Shown piece by piece: positions 35,196-50,100 of a DNA stretch of 64,000 nucleotides. Each line of letters opens with the position of its first letter. Positions within the stretch are counted from its first letter, which is position 1. The notes beneath the pieces were generated by a model. That model was not told the origin of the DNA, ran no database searches, and was given only the letters and a program-made list of their open reading frames with translations. The translations under genes and the position numbers were made by a program. Source of the stretch: Apostichopus japonicus (taxonomy: Eukaryota > Echinodermata > Holothuroidea > Aspidochirotida > Stichopodidae); contig NC_092571.1 in the NCBI RefSeq assembly GCF_037975245.1, positions 12,999,917 to 13,063,916 of the forward strand. Reading direction: 5' to 3'.

Positions 35196-38100
35196 CTGGA
35201 AAACCAAGCAGAAAGGTACAAAAATGTGGAAGTTGAATAATATGGACACTTTAAAAAAATAGCATTTGCTGGATATACTCAGTGCCAACTAAAGGATGAA
35301 AGACACTTTCAATGGGACCGCATAAAAAATTATTAGAATATCTGGTTTTGAATTTCACATTCTTAAGAGTAGCTGGCTGGATTGCTATTACTATACATAA
35401 ATCAACAAATTGCAAAAATATTCCCAACAAATGCACTCATGGCACATTTTGTGCCAATAAATTCCTTTTTGCCACAAGTGAAACTAACAGCTTGTAAATG
35501 TCTTTACCCAACCCCCTCCCCCATCCCTCAAATGGGGAGTTATCTCTACTTACAAGACTATGAGGGAAATGTCTCTGGATTGAGGAACTTGAATTTAAAA
35601 TCAAATTAATGGTGAATTAAATTATAGTTTACAAATCAAAAAGATTATAGGGATTACTGAACCACATAATAAGTTTTTAATTTACCTGGATGCATCTCCG
35701 TTTCCCGAATTTCTTCATTTAATCTAGCTAGTCGCAACCTGAGTAGAAGCAAGACAAAGTAAACAGACTATTTAAGCACAAATTCAAGCATTTAAAGAGG
35801 TCAACTAAAAGCATCTCAGCTATTATTTATAACATCTTTTGACCAATGTAAAATCATGATAATTCTGCAAATAGCAAAACCCCATTTGGTGGCATTCTTG
35901 CTCTCCTTTGCAACATACCAAATCTACTTGAATTTACCGTTGCATCGAAAGAACTTAAAATGTGTTACTGATTCATTGTGTCATGGGATCGCCCAACCCT
36001 GTTAAAAGGATGGTGGAACTTTTATGTATGAAATGGCTCAATTAAAAATAATTTCCTTTCCAGAATAAAATATTGCAAATCTCAATTTAAAGACCATCAG
36101 ACAGTCCTCTGGAAACGGTTCCTTTGTTCAATTTATGCACTTCATATTCCATTCTACCTCCACCCCCTCCGAACCCCCCCCCCCATCTCCTCACACTTCC
36201 CCATCATCTCCCCAGAACCTCTAAAGATGTTCCCAAACTCATTGAGCAAGCTTACAGTGTTACAATATCAGCATTAGTGGTGGTAATAGCTATCATAATA
36301 GGATCCTGGCCATCTACATCTTTAGCAGTCTGGTCAGCACCTCTCTTCAACAGTAGACAAACCATTCTGGTGGCAAAGAGAAACAGTTACAGATGTAATT
36401 TGACTATTGGATTTTTACAGCAGGTCCTTGTGTATCTAGGCAACAAACATACAGTATTGTGTCAAAGTATTCAAACACTAGAAGAACAATGTTACAGTTA
36501 AAAGAAGAAAACATTTAACAATGTAAAGAGATATAAACTTGGTTGTTGAGATCAGTAGTTCTTAGCTGGTTGCATTAAATAAGTTATTTGATGACTAGAC
36601 TAAATAGAACTGACATAAAGGACATTAGAATTGACATCCTTATCTTTACTGAAAGCTTTCAACAGTGCCTTCCCAGTGGTTTTGGATCTTCAGGAATACT
36701 TTCAGATATAGAATAGGAGTACAGTTGACCATCTAAGAGATATGTCGAATGTGAAGGAAGGAGCGGGGGGGGGGGGGGACGCCAGGGGTAAGGTATGAGT
36801 GTGACACTAAAATACCTATAGTCATTTACCAAATCATTGACAAGCATGTATGGACACTTGTACATGTATAACTCCCCCACTTATATTTGAACTTACCCAG
36901 TGTTACCCAGCTGGGTGGCAAGATGAAGCACGGTCTGGCAATTCTGATCTGGAACATTTACTTTGGCACCATTCAGAAGAAGGTATTCAACTGCAGTAAG
37001 GCTGCACTGAGGGTCAAAGGTCAGACAACAAAATATGTCAATGTTAGCTTATTCATCATGAATTAGCTAGTCTAAGTCTGGAAATTAAAGAGCTCAAAAG
37101 AGGGTTGAAAAGTTTGAAGCATTTCTCATCTGGAAACTCTAAAACTTTTGCATTTTTACTCGCCCCGCCATATTCACTGTTCTTTGCTCAAATGGGGTAT
37201 TATGTGCAACTTGGGGTATGGGGTATTATGTGCAACTCGGGGTATGGGGTACTATTGTGCAAGTTGTTAATTGAAACTTGAAATCTCAGCTTGATGCCAT
37301 AGTAACTTTCAACAATCACCCTATTTTCATTACCTTAAAACTAACTGGTTGATTTTCTTGTCTTTCTCCCACTTCTGACCAGATTCAAGGTTCCACACTT
37401 CCTTTCTTCATCAAATCAGCTCTACCATTAATACTAAAACAAACTAGTTATACAAGCGATGATTTACATCAACAGCAGTGTTCCATAGACTGCAGTGTAC
37501 GATAGATGGAGTGACTTTGCCTCTATCAGTATTTGAGAGTCTAGCAGTTGTAAACTTACCTTTAAACTAAACTAACCACTTTGTTATTTTCTTGGTAAGA
37601 AAAACAACACTGACAACCCAACCAGCTTCTTTACCTGGCAAAAATGTTGCGTATAGCAATGTTCCGCACATTATAAGAAGTTTCCTTAGGGTTGGCTGAA
37701 TTCTTCCAGATGTTGGAAAAATTTAAGCTAAAGTTTTTGCTGAGCTCCTAATGTGCATCCTGAGCATCTATTCTGAGTGATGAGGGGTCTGGATCAGTTC
37801 CAAGGAAGATCCTGAATCATGAGACAAAAAACTTTGCGGATGTCTGAGCATAGATTGTTTTTACTCACCGAAGTGACAGCTTTATGAAGCGGTGTCCTCA
37901 TTTTATCATTGTCGTCCATCTCGTTGACGTTTGCTCCCTGAGCGAGGCACTCACACATCTGGGGGAGGAGTCCAGATGCAGCGGCCTGACAGAAGAGATG
38001 GAAAGTCAAACGAGACATGATAAAAGGGGTAAAACACTCCTGAGAAATTAGCATATTGTGTATTACAGCAGAGGATAATTAAATTTCTTAATTGAAATCC

Positions 38101-41100
38101 TAGCTTCATTGGATAAGCTATTAAATAGATTCTTTCTCACCTGTGACCTGATTTTGAAACTCTCTTTCTGCTACTTAACGACACACCTGTGCTACTATTG
38201 CTTTTATGCACACATTCAATCAGGCCTGTGATTGGATGACGTCATAATATCACACTACTCCCTTGATGCTCTGCAGTGAATCGGATATTCTGGTGCATGG
38301 TGGCAAATAATATCATACCAGTAAACGGAAGAGAGTAATAATCCACGATGAAGGGCCCGGAGTTGTTATTCATTCTGCTGTTCTTGCCAGATGCAAAATT
38401 TACAAAATATCACAACAATTCCAAATCTCACATTTTCACGATACAAAATGCTATCAGGATGTGGCTTTTGCCTAAAGTGGGAGAAAAATTCCAGCAATTT
38501 TGCTAATGCCATCAACTTCATTCAGCCTCCAGAAAAATTATTTTGTTTTACTCATTTTTCAGCATTTATTGGAAGGCTCTTAGGTAAAAAATGATTGTTA
38601 ATGGTCTCTTTCTATATTTGCCTTTTAGTTTCTATTCTTTTCCTTTATGGTGAGAAAATGACAAAACTTTGAATAACTGTTAAACCCATTGGATTTAGAT
38701 TCTAATGGTCCAACAAGAATGAAGTTCTTTCTACTTTGCAAAGTTGTTAACCATGGATTTGCACAGAAAATGTCTCTACTCGATAAACTGTCATTACAGC
38801 TCTCACTTTCTCCGGTAAAATATTGCTTCTTAAATGCAGCATTCTTTGCTAAACAATAATTGCTGGCAGGGCAGTCGTAAATGATTTCTACATTAAAAGA
38901 CAGCTGATTTATATGATGCAAAGCTAAACTATTCAACTTTGCATTTCACAAGTTTCTCTTTGCTATTCTGTGACAAAATAATATCATTTCTTATGTTCTT
39001 ATATATTTTTTTGCCATTGTTTCATTTAATTTCTTTATGCCTGTTATAACAAATCCTCTTGATGAAGCCTGTAATGGGTTTTGTCTTTAACTATAACACA
39101 CTTGATTGAATCTCCAGCTATTTATCTAGTATTGAGCAGCTTGCAAGAAAGGGAAAGTCCAGCAGACTCACAATATAAAGATTTTGCTGAGGACTAAATG
39201 ATGGTGTTTCCCCATTTGTGGGCGAGTCATCCATGTATTCAGCATCCGAGCTGTCACTTGTAGCGAACCCTGTCAAAGAGAAACGAGAAACACAGATTAA
39301 TTTGATGGTTCTCTTGAAGAAAATTATTTACCATTTCAAGTTTTCGAATGTTCAAGGTGACCCAGGACATTGCATAATGCTATAATAACATACATGTACA
39401 TGATGGGTGTGAATTGCTACTGAAATATTGTTACTGCATTAGCTCACGAAAATGTCACAAACATGGTATCAGCTTCAGGAAAATATTTGAATCAGCTTTC
39501 AGGAAAATACTTGATATCAGCATCAGGAGAATTACTTGATATCGGCATCAGGAAGTATTTGAGACCAGCATCAGGAAAATTACTTGATATGAGCATCAGG
39601 AAAATACTTGGTATCAACATCAGGAAAATTACTTGATATCAGCTTCAGGAAAAATTACTTGATATCAGCATCAGGAACTACTTTATATCAGCATCAGAAA
39701 ATACTTTATCTCAGTATCAGGAAAATACCTGGTATCAGATACAGGAAAATACTTAATACCAGCTTCAGAAAAATCACTTGATAAAAATGCACACAAAATG
39801 ATGCCAAAAGCATCAACATGTTACTAAAACTTGATAGGATCAACTCACAAACTGGAACACCAACGAGAAATCAGTGTAGGATATTCTTCACAGTTAAACC
39901 AAGATGCCACCAACTCAGAAAATGGTGCAAATGGCATCATCAATTTGGCAATAACTCCAGTGAACATATTACAAGCAGCATCATGCAGCCAGGCTGCATA
40001 AAACAATACAATTGTGTTCCACATTTTCACAACAAAAGACACCACCCTGCTGGACTGCCGAGATAATTGTGTTTCACTGATGTCGACCAAATATCTTTCT
40101 TGAACATCGTTATGAACGTCAGTATGCTGCATATCAAATACGTCACAAGTTTGTATCAAACCAAACGTGATGACACAAATCATACCCACTGTAGTGGTAG
40201 AAGAAATTAACCAACTCAAAACAAGCCACTGTGACGGTGGGCAGAGGGAAAAAAGAGTGACAAGAGAACCAGAGACCTTTTGGAGGAAGCCAGTACTGTA
40301 CATAATCTAATTGGTGCAATGAATGCATCCTCCTGGCACATTCAAATATATTGTCTCTAACACTCCCAACTTGTCCTTCGTGCAAAACACAAAAATAAAC
40401 TAACATAAATCGGGTGATGCAAAAGTGGTTATTGACAGAGAGGTCATCTAGAAGAGAAAGATACTAATGAAAATTAAAATCTCATATTTTACAGAATTGT
40501 GTGTTCCACATTCCAATTGATACTAAGGCAAAACAACGTCGAGCAGGTTAAATTTTGATCCTATTGCTAGAAAACTTAAATGTAAACTTTGTGAAGGTAT
40601 ATATTTTGCACTAAATTTATAGCTCTGTATCTATAGAAAAAAAAATCTTCCTTCTGATTCCTTCTGAAATATTGTGTCGGTTTTGATGATTTTGCTGGTA
40701 ATAAACTACTGAAAAGGTTGTTACCAGGATATGAAAGAAGATAGTAGCACATCTTTGGCAATTTAGCCAGTTAATGTATGCAAAGGGAAAACTGGCAATA
40801 AGTGATAGAAACTATATTTCTTCAGCCCTACCCTCGTGCATACAAAATTGCTACTTGGGACAGTATTTTACACAATATTACATACCGTACTTCCACATGG
40901 CATTTTACACAATATTACACACTTCCACATGGCATTGCAACTGTCATTTTGTGTGAAAGCAGAACCTTAAGATTCTAGTAGAGTAGTTAATTTTTTTTTC
41001 TGTCAGGCTATGGGCGGAGAATTGATGGAGGGGGGGGGGGGGGTTGGTTCGGTATCTGAATAAATTTTGAGATTTTAGCCCATATATGACATGCATGCAC

Positions 41101-44100
41101 ACGGAGACAGGCTACACTGCAGTAAGAGGATACAGCGAGGTATAGCTCCATAATATCCTCTAACCGCTCATATGAATACAGTAGAAGTTTGCTACAGAAA
41201 CTACTTCATGGTATGAAACACAATATTCCACATGGCCTTTGAACTACTTGTATCAGTATCTTATAGACTAACACATTCAGTGAAAGCATTAAGTATCCTT
41301 ATTGCAAGGCTTTGGGATGGGAGAGGGAGGGGGTGGGGGGGGTACAGTCAGGTAGGGTTCATTTCACATTAGGACCCAACTAATCGGCATCTATGGGTAT
41401 CTCTAATATTACAATAAAAAAGGCATGAATTCAATAACATATGAGAAACGGGCACAGCAAAATTACTATTTGCTGTACTGTATGTACAGAATCTACCATC
41501 ATGAGTTATAGGCCAGCAGAAAGTGTCACTGGATTCAAATCTCATTCTAATCAATAATATTTTGGCCCTTTCAAATTTCGATCATAAAGTCTTATTCAAG
41601 TTTTCTGTTCGTGATTTAAATCTAAATTTACGAAACGGATAGTTTTGAATTTTATCGGATCAATTAACTACTGCTTCTTTTAAGTCAGTGTACAGTACTA
41701 CCATGGATACAGAACATTTTTACCATTTTTGAATAAAATTCCAGACAGTTTTTACAGACGGAAAGTACAAGCAGAGACATGATCAATTCAAAAGATCGTT
41801 ACCATGCAACATTGCAAAATTCTACTATTTGTCACTGAAAATACAAAATATTCGGCACTACACTGCAAATATAACGTACTGTAAATATACATCAAATATA
41901 CACAAAATAGACCAAGTTGCACATGCAGTTTTTCAGGTGAACACAAAACACACATCACCGAGGCAAACTATCTGGTTGAGTGAAATGTAAAATCAATGAA
42001 GGGAATCTGTGTGAAAGCTATACTGGTGTACTACTGAATATGCATACCATGACTCCGTATGACCATTCAAGGGCTGAAACAGGGACAAGCACACTGAAAC
42101 ATGGGCAAGCACTGAGGCATGGATTTAAGCAAGTATGGCCAAGCACTGGAACCATGGACAAGCACTGAAGTATGGACAAGCATTCAAACATAGACAAGCA
42201 CTAGAACCTTGGACAAGCACTGAAGAATGGACAAGCATTCAAACATGGACAAGCACTACAGTAAGTATGGACAAGCATTCGAACATGGACAAGCACGGGA
42301 ACATGGGCAGACACTAAAGTATGGATAACATTCAAACATGGACAGGCACTGGAACATGGGCAAGCACTGAAGTATGGAAAACATTCTTTAGTAATTCATT
42401 CATTCATTCATTCATTTGATTGACTTTTCTTGACATGTGCACAAAGTATTTCTCAAATAAATGTTCAGCAAATTTTACATGTGTTTACAAATTCATTAAG
42501 AGGCAACTCATCATGACAAAGGTTAAAAAAATGTTATATTTATTACGGTACATGTTTGGAATGCTGAGCTGCTCTAAGATCAATATCATCATCATCATCA
42601 TGTTTAAGCTCCCAAGCCTTAAAATGATTGTTCATATGTTAATCCATTGTTGTACTTAACATCCTCTCTACTACCCAACGTTACCTTCAGACCAAACAAA
42701 TTCCTTTTCGCCTCTTATATTGAAAAACAAGCAACACGAGGATGAACCCTGTTTGATCACACAAACTCTTGGGTGAAGTCTGCACTTTATTGTTAAACAT
42801 GTTATTTATGACCACATGTAATGTCAGCACTATCCTACTGATCTATATGTCGAGTCTTGGGGAGTTGGTCTTAATGGTCTCTGTGTGTGTGTGCTAAACT
42901 TGGTAGCTCAGCCACTTTAATTAATGAGCCTCCAACGATCAATTTTTAATTATCTGTATGTGTGTGCTAATCTACGTAGCCCAGCCACTTTCATTAATGA
43001 GCCTCCAACGATCAATTTTCAATTATCTGTGTGTGTGCTAAACTAGGTATCCCAGCCACTTTAATTAATGAGCTTATAACGATCAATTTTCAATAATCTG
43101 TGTGTGTGTGTGTGCTAAACTAGGTAGCCCAGCCGCTTCATTAATGATACTCCAATGTCCAAAGGTTAGTACTTTCTTCAAACATCGGTTTCATTGTTCA
43201 CAAGTTTGACTGAACCAAAGTTTTTCCACAATGGATCTGTAAAAAAAACCAAACTTCAGTTTTTAGATTAAAGTCATGTTGAAAAGATGGAACTCAACAT
43301 CGTTGAGATCGATATTAGAGTGATGGAGGTTTGGTAAAATATTGCACTTTGGAAAATTTCATATCGATGCCTTCAAACGATTTGGTATTGATTGACTTCT
43401 AGGAGAGAAGGGGGTGGGGGGTAGGGTGGCAGTATGAGGTTACTAGTTTCAAAGAGAGTCGACAAGCTCACTTTAGCCTGTTGAGACTCACTTTCGGGGC
43501 GGAGAATGTTGATAGCTGGCTTTTGGCTGTACAATGACAAACAGTTTTTCACACCTTTAATTCTAGTGAGCTACTGTATAATGAACATTAGTGTCAAGGG
43601 AAGGGAACATGCATTAGGATAGAATTAAAAAAGGTAAATACCAAGAAAAATATGATATTTGCAAGGTCTTCTTCTTTAGTTGAGGGTTTGAGGGAGGCAT
43701 GGTGTTTTTGCTCAGCGAGGGAGTCTATATATGGTGTGAGGGGGTGGGGGAGGGGGGATTGTAAAACAGGATAGGTCAATTTGGTTATATTAAGGGTTCA
43801 TTAATACACAAGAAGTGCAGTTACAGCTTGGGATGCAATATCAGTGTTGTTGTAAATTGAAATGGCAGAGATGTTAGTCTCATAGTAATAAGCAGAGGGA
43901 AAGGATCGGAATACAGTTTGGCTCCTTTTTTAAGGTAACTTTGATCTCAGCCGACCAGTAAAAGAAAACGTTCAGCTGTTCGTGATTATAATCAGCCTCA
44001 GCAAATTTTACTGGTTTCAAGATTTGGACCATTTATTGCATAATTCGTTTCTGACATATGACCTTGATTGGCTCGCACATAAACAGACCACCAGCAGCTT

Positions 44101-47100
44101 GAATATGCCCACACATACCAAGCTGCTTATGAAAATATCCACTTTAATACAATATACTGCATGAGAACCAAAGTGTAGGGTACCAGGACACTTGGAATGG
44201 CAAAAGGGAGGAAAAGGGGTGAAGATGGTAGGGGGATGCTTAAATATGTAACCCACATATTGTACAATGTAAATGAACCAAATGTAGGGTGCCAGAACAC
44301 TTGGTCGGGATGGTAGGAAGAGGGATGGGGGGAGGGGGGGAGAGATGCTTAAATAGTCACTCACATATTGTACAATGTAAATGAACCAAAGTGTAGGGTG
44401 TCAGAACACTTGGTAGCAAGGGGAAGGGAGGAAGAGGGGTGGAGAAGGGGAGTGATGTTTAAATATACGACTCACATATTGTACAATGTATTAAAAATGA
44501 ACCAAAGTGTGGGGTACCAAAGACACTTGGAAGCGAGGGGGTTGATAGCTGGAAACTAGTCTGCAACATTTTTTTATCTCCAATATACAAATATATTATC
44601 TTGATATTTTGAGTTGTAGATATCAGAAAAGTTAACTTTCTCTCTTGAGCCCCTGCTCTGTGATTTGATGACATGGAACTGAGTTGGATTCCCTGGTTTA
44701 CACAATTGTATGCAAAGTATTATACCTTCATACTGCCCCCCCACTGTCTCTCCTCACCCCAGGGAAATGGCCATATATACTGTAGGATCACCACAGAATA
44801 TGGGGCTGGAAAGCTCATTTGGTTTGATTTTTACTGGTTTAGGTTTTAGTTGAGGGAACAACTACTGGTTTGAATCCTACGATAACCCAAGACTTTCTTT
44901 AATTCACTTTTAATGAGTTCTTAACTTCACTAGTGCTAAAATGAACTGTTTTTGAGTTCTAATTACGACAGAAAGAAGTGAGGAAAAATTGAAGTCAATA
45001 TATTTGTCAATTAACAAAATGCTGTTTAGAGATGGCCTCACGTTACTAGAATTCAGACAGCTGTTTGTTCAAATTACTTTTAAATTATTGCTGAAAAACA
45101 TTGAGCGCAAGGAGATGGGAGGATGAGCAGAGAGGTTGAAGTTGAGGAGATAAGCAAACTCTCCTTTTCCTACTGGTGTTGATCTTGCAAGGCCAGCCAT
45201 GAAACCACTAAACACTCATCCTGTCATGGTCAGACTACGAATCACGGATGCCACCATCAACGGACAATTTCAAAGATAGGGAATATTAAAGCATGACTCT
45301 CAAAATTAATGTCATATGTCTATAGAGAATTAAAAAACAACTTCCACCAGTGCAGGCTATATTTGTATTTCACTTCTACTTTTTGAATAGCAACCCATTT
45401 TAACACATCTGAGTCTCAAAGCATCAAAACCTACCACGTAAAGGGGACAGTAACTCCCAACATCAGAAGATAAATGTTAAGCCTTTGCCAGCCTAAAATA
45501 ACAGGCTTACAACTATTTTATGGTATTTTGGTATATATATATGAGAGTGTTCTGGTGATATGAGATGAAGTGAACTAATCTACCCAAAGTCAATGGCTTT
45601 ATTATGTAAACAACTAGACCGGGCTGAGGTTCCAACGTTAACCATTCGTTTTGCCCTTTGAAGGAGCACTCCAGACATTTTCGAAATTTTCATGACCAAA
45701 ATATTTTCCAACATTCGAACAGGTAAGGAAACATACATGCTGCACTAAATTTAGGTTTTGTTTCTGTTGGGGATTTATGAAATATAAACACAAAAACACA
45801 ACTGTTTTACCTTCAATCATCCTGTAAGCTACACAATCACTAGAAGACAACTAATACAGTTAAATGCCAAGTATAATAACAATTATGAAACTACTAAATC
45901 TACAACATACTGACTGTATAGGTGAACAGAAAGAAAACCTCCGATAATGCAACAGAAAGCTCACATAGAATATTCTAGACACAAAACACACACAGACCAA
46001 GCAACAATAAAGAAGGTATTAGCAGTAATTGGCAATGTATCTGTCCATCTGTAGGCATTTATGTATCTGTCTGAATGTATGTAACAGGTTTTACAGTCCA
46101 CAAACATTATAAGTATTGCCTCAAATGGGGAAGGGGTGGGGGGTGGGCGGAGGGGGTTGCAAAACACATTGATAAGATTCATCAACCTGGATTTCAAAAC
46201 ACGAAACATTTAAGACGTTGTCCAACAGCAGGATAATTATTTGACAGAAATTGTTTGAGTCAAGAGAGCTTGATACACATGTATGTAAACAAGTTGTTCT
46301 ATAAAAGTCATGCTTGATACATCCATGTTCTGTGATTTCCAAAAATTTACCATGTTTACAAAAAAAAAAGAAGGAAAGCAGTTCTGTACGATTCAAACAA
46401 AGCTCACATTAGATTTGTATGTTACATAAATTTCTCCACCTTTTCATAAATTTTGAGGACACTTTTGCACATAAAATTAGTTGAGTAGTTGGTGAGTATT
46501 ATCAATTTAACCCACAATATTAAAGCTCAAAGACAAAACGTTGGAACGACAAACAATGCCTGCGGGTTTTTTGCTTTTATTTTTTATTTAATTTCCATTT
46601 TGGGGCGTGATGGGGGAAATATCCTCTAGTTTTGAAGAAGAACAAAATGAGAAAAAAAGGATAAGGTCCTTGAAGCAACTAACAAAGCTTAGGTTTGATT
46701 TCTTACCCATTTTTTTTTTTCTTACCCAAATACTTGCTTATTATTTTGATAATCGGGAATTTTAAATTTGGTTTTTAATCAAATTCATGTACAGTATCCA
46801 TAACAGTCAACATTAAAGAAAGGATAGAGGCCATCTAACCAGTTATTAAGAGGGCCCATGTTTGATTCATATACTTTTGTGAGTGTGTTGTTTAAACATA
46901 GGGCCAAGTTTGACTACTAAAATAACACGTTAGTGAAGAACAGTATCTAAGTAAACACAACTCTCTCCACCTTTTAATAAATTTGAGGACACTTTTGACC
47001 GTTAACATTCTATGGACATCTGTGAACAACATTGTCCTGATCACTCTAATGGGCATTAGAAATAATGAAAATAGCTGCAACTCCCATCAAAATCCATCAA

Positions 47101-50100
47101 AGATTGACCATTTTACAAGTCTTTTCTTAATTCAAGTTTCATATATGAATAAATATCAACTAATTATGCACACTGCTGTTATAAATGGAGTGACTGCCAA
47201 GTTTCTGTTATGTTATTTCTTTGTTTTGACAACCTTGTTTCAAGGACACTGAATACAGGTTTGTGTCGTAAGGCGATATTTTGAAAACAGTCTTTGCTTC
47301 CTGTGGTAGTAAAAAGTATTTATTTAAAGTCGTTTTTGGCATGCTGTATTCTCCACTCTGTTCGTTTTGTTATTAGTCAACCTGTGCATCCACCCATCAC
47401 TACTAGTTATCCCTGACACTTTCACCAAGGAAATGGAGGGGTGGTTTTTATTCAAAAGCCTGGAAGTCAATTTGTGACGTGACTTTGGAAGCAATATCTC
47501 ACAAAGACGTGAGCTCCGTTATCTATGTTTCCCCCAGTCGGTTCAAGCTTTACGAGATTGTCCGTTCCCTACTCTGGTCGATGACCCGTGGCCCATTTGA
47601 CCATCACGGCATGCAAAGTGGCAGCAAAACGTTTGCTTTTGATATACATAGAGAAGATATAGAGAGTGAAGGTGTGTACATTTTGTCTGTAAAGAATTTA
47701 CCTGTTTGTACAATATCCAACAATTCTGCGCATGTAAAAGAGTAACAACGGAGAGAGAGGAGAAAGTCATTCAGCAAAGGATTATGGGAAATATTTCAAC
47801 ACATACTTGCGTCCCATATGTTCTGCTGTGTCTATATTCGATCCCCACTTCTCAAAGACCGAACTACAGGCAAGAGTCTTCCACAGAATAAGTGAAATTT
47901 GAATGCTAATGAATGATCAGTTGAAGACAGATGGAGTGATTGGGAGAATTTTAAACAGTCCTCAATAATGAAATTCTATTAAACTAATTCAAAATGTCAT
48001 CTTTGAAAAATATTTCAAAAAAAAAAAAATGGATAACATATAAGTGAACCCTTATCCTTATCCATCCAAGCTTGCTTTCGACAGACAGTCCAAAAGATCT
48101 ATTTCTAATTGTCGAATATAAGTGCTTGCCAAAGGAGGAATAACATTCTTCTATAGATATTGAATTTGATCATGAGTACGATAAATTAGGTCACTGATGT
48201 TATAGAGGGGAAAAAAAGTGGACTTTTGACTTAGAGACGAAAAATGCACTTTACAAATTTATGACGTTTTTAAAAAAAATTTAAATCACCTGACATACTA
48301 TCTTATTTTTTCTCAATGATTCTTTGTTAAAAGGGCAACAGATAATACATCCCTGTTAAGTTATGAATTAGTACCATGCATGTAATACTTGCAAATTTCT
48401 TCTTAAAATGTAGTAAAGTGTGATGACACACTCAAAGTCACTGCCCCTCCCCTTGTAGAGACACTCACGACCAATGTGAAAGGAACAGTGTAAAAAATTA
48501 TTTGAAATATGAAAAAAACAATGGACACACAAAGCAGTGCACAAACAAACGAAAGAAAATGAATGAGTGATATGAAAAAAAAATAAAAAAAAAGAAGTCA
48601 CAAACAAATACATAAATATCTCTCTAAAATGAGACTGACCTTCTTCTAAATTTCTGGGGAGTTCTGGTGAGGATGGGATTTGATCAGTACTTCCACCGAG
48701 GCCACTATCTTCAGATACTGCTGTGTTTACAGAGAACAAAGAGACAAGACCAAACACTTTCTTTTAGTTTATTTCTCAAATCCAGTCAAATCCTCACCAT
48801 CCCGTTAGGTACGGATCAATTACAGATTTGTTTTAAGAGTGACATCTTTTTAAACAAATCTCTGTTTGCTTCCTCCTTCAAATTCTTTTCTTTCCCCTTC
48901 ATCGAAAGAGAAGGTTTGGATAGCAGCTGGTGTTCATCCACGATTACCAGATCAACAGGGTTTACAAAGAGCTTAGGTTGGCTTCCTGACCCCTTGAGAT
49001 TTGATCAAAACAAAGTTATTACACGAAGGATAAATTTCTAGGTGAAAACTACAGTCCTCCCACCACCTAGAAGGAAATCTATACTACGGCCTTCTAAATC
49101 CTTCCAACTTAATGCCTGATTACAGTGTACTCCATCCTCCATTTTTTCGTTTCCCTCCTAATTATAGACTTCCCCCATCCTCACACCACAATGCCTGATC
49201 CAGTGTTCTCCATCCTCCCCTTCTCTCGTTTCCCTTCTACTGACAAGACTTCCCCCATCCTCCCACCACAATGCCTGATCCAGTGTTCTCCATCCTCCCT
49301 TCTCTTGCTTCCCTCCTATTGACAGACTTCCCCCATCCTTACACCACAATGCCTGATCCAGTGTTCTCCATCCTCCCTTCTCTTGCTTCCCTCCTATTGA
49401 CAGACTTCCCCCATCCTTACAGCACAACGCCTGATCCAGTGTTCTCCATCCTCCCTTCTCTTGCTTCCCTCCTAATGACAGACTTCCCCCATCCTTACAG
49501 CACAAAGCCTGATCCAGTGTTCTCCATCCTCCCTTCTCTTGCTTCCCTCCTATTGACAGACTTCCCCCATCCTTACAGCACAATGCCTGATCCAGTGTTC
49601 TCCATCCTCCCCTTCTCTCGTTTCCCTCCTATTGACAGACTTCCCCCATCCTCCCAGCACAACGCCTGATCCAGTGTTCTCCATCCTCCCCTTCTCTTGC
49701 TTCCCTCCTAATGACAGACTTCCCCCATCCTCCCAGCACAATGCCTGATCCAGTGTTCTCCATCCTCCATTCTCTTCCTTCCCATATTATGACAGACTTT
49801 CCCCATCCTCCCAGCACAATGACTGTCCTTCTCACCTGTTTTGACCGTAGCATTCTCCTTCTCCTTCTCCTTGGCCTTCCTCCGACTACTCCTCTGTTTC
49901 TTGTTCTCCTTGAATCTCCTGAATCTGTTTCGTTTCTCCGTGAATATGGAAGATTCCTTACAGACAAAGTGCTTGTGTTGGTACTTTGCACGAATCCATT
50001 TCTCTCTCATTGCGCTGTAGGCACAATGCGGGAGAAAATTTATCAGCTGTCATGGATAGAACCAGAAAATTGACCGGCTCTGACAGAAATATCATGGAAA

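Larger units (their letters stand above)
39270..48639. other. Large ACAP intron (exons j-k)
   Basis: 9.4 kb holding the 25, 17, 72 and 110-bp arrays listed separately. The rest (40-42, 42.4-42.8 and 44.6-48.6 kb) is AT-rich with poly-G runs (41030, 41335, 43420). I recognise no gene in it. Confidence 0.75.

Noticed and set aside
39845-40303. 152-codon minus-strand frame with 'VVKMWNTI', faintly like an RT tail
   Set aside because: The WN.LP pattern is incomplete, there is no flanking similarity, and a frame of this length is expected by chance several times in 64 kb.
49158-49583. 141-codon minus-strand open frame (repeated CKDGGSLS...WRTLDQAL)
   Set aside because: Translation of the 79-bp intronic array, located inside a confirmed ACAP intron.
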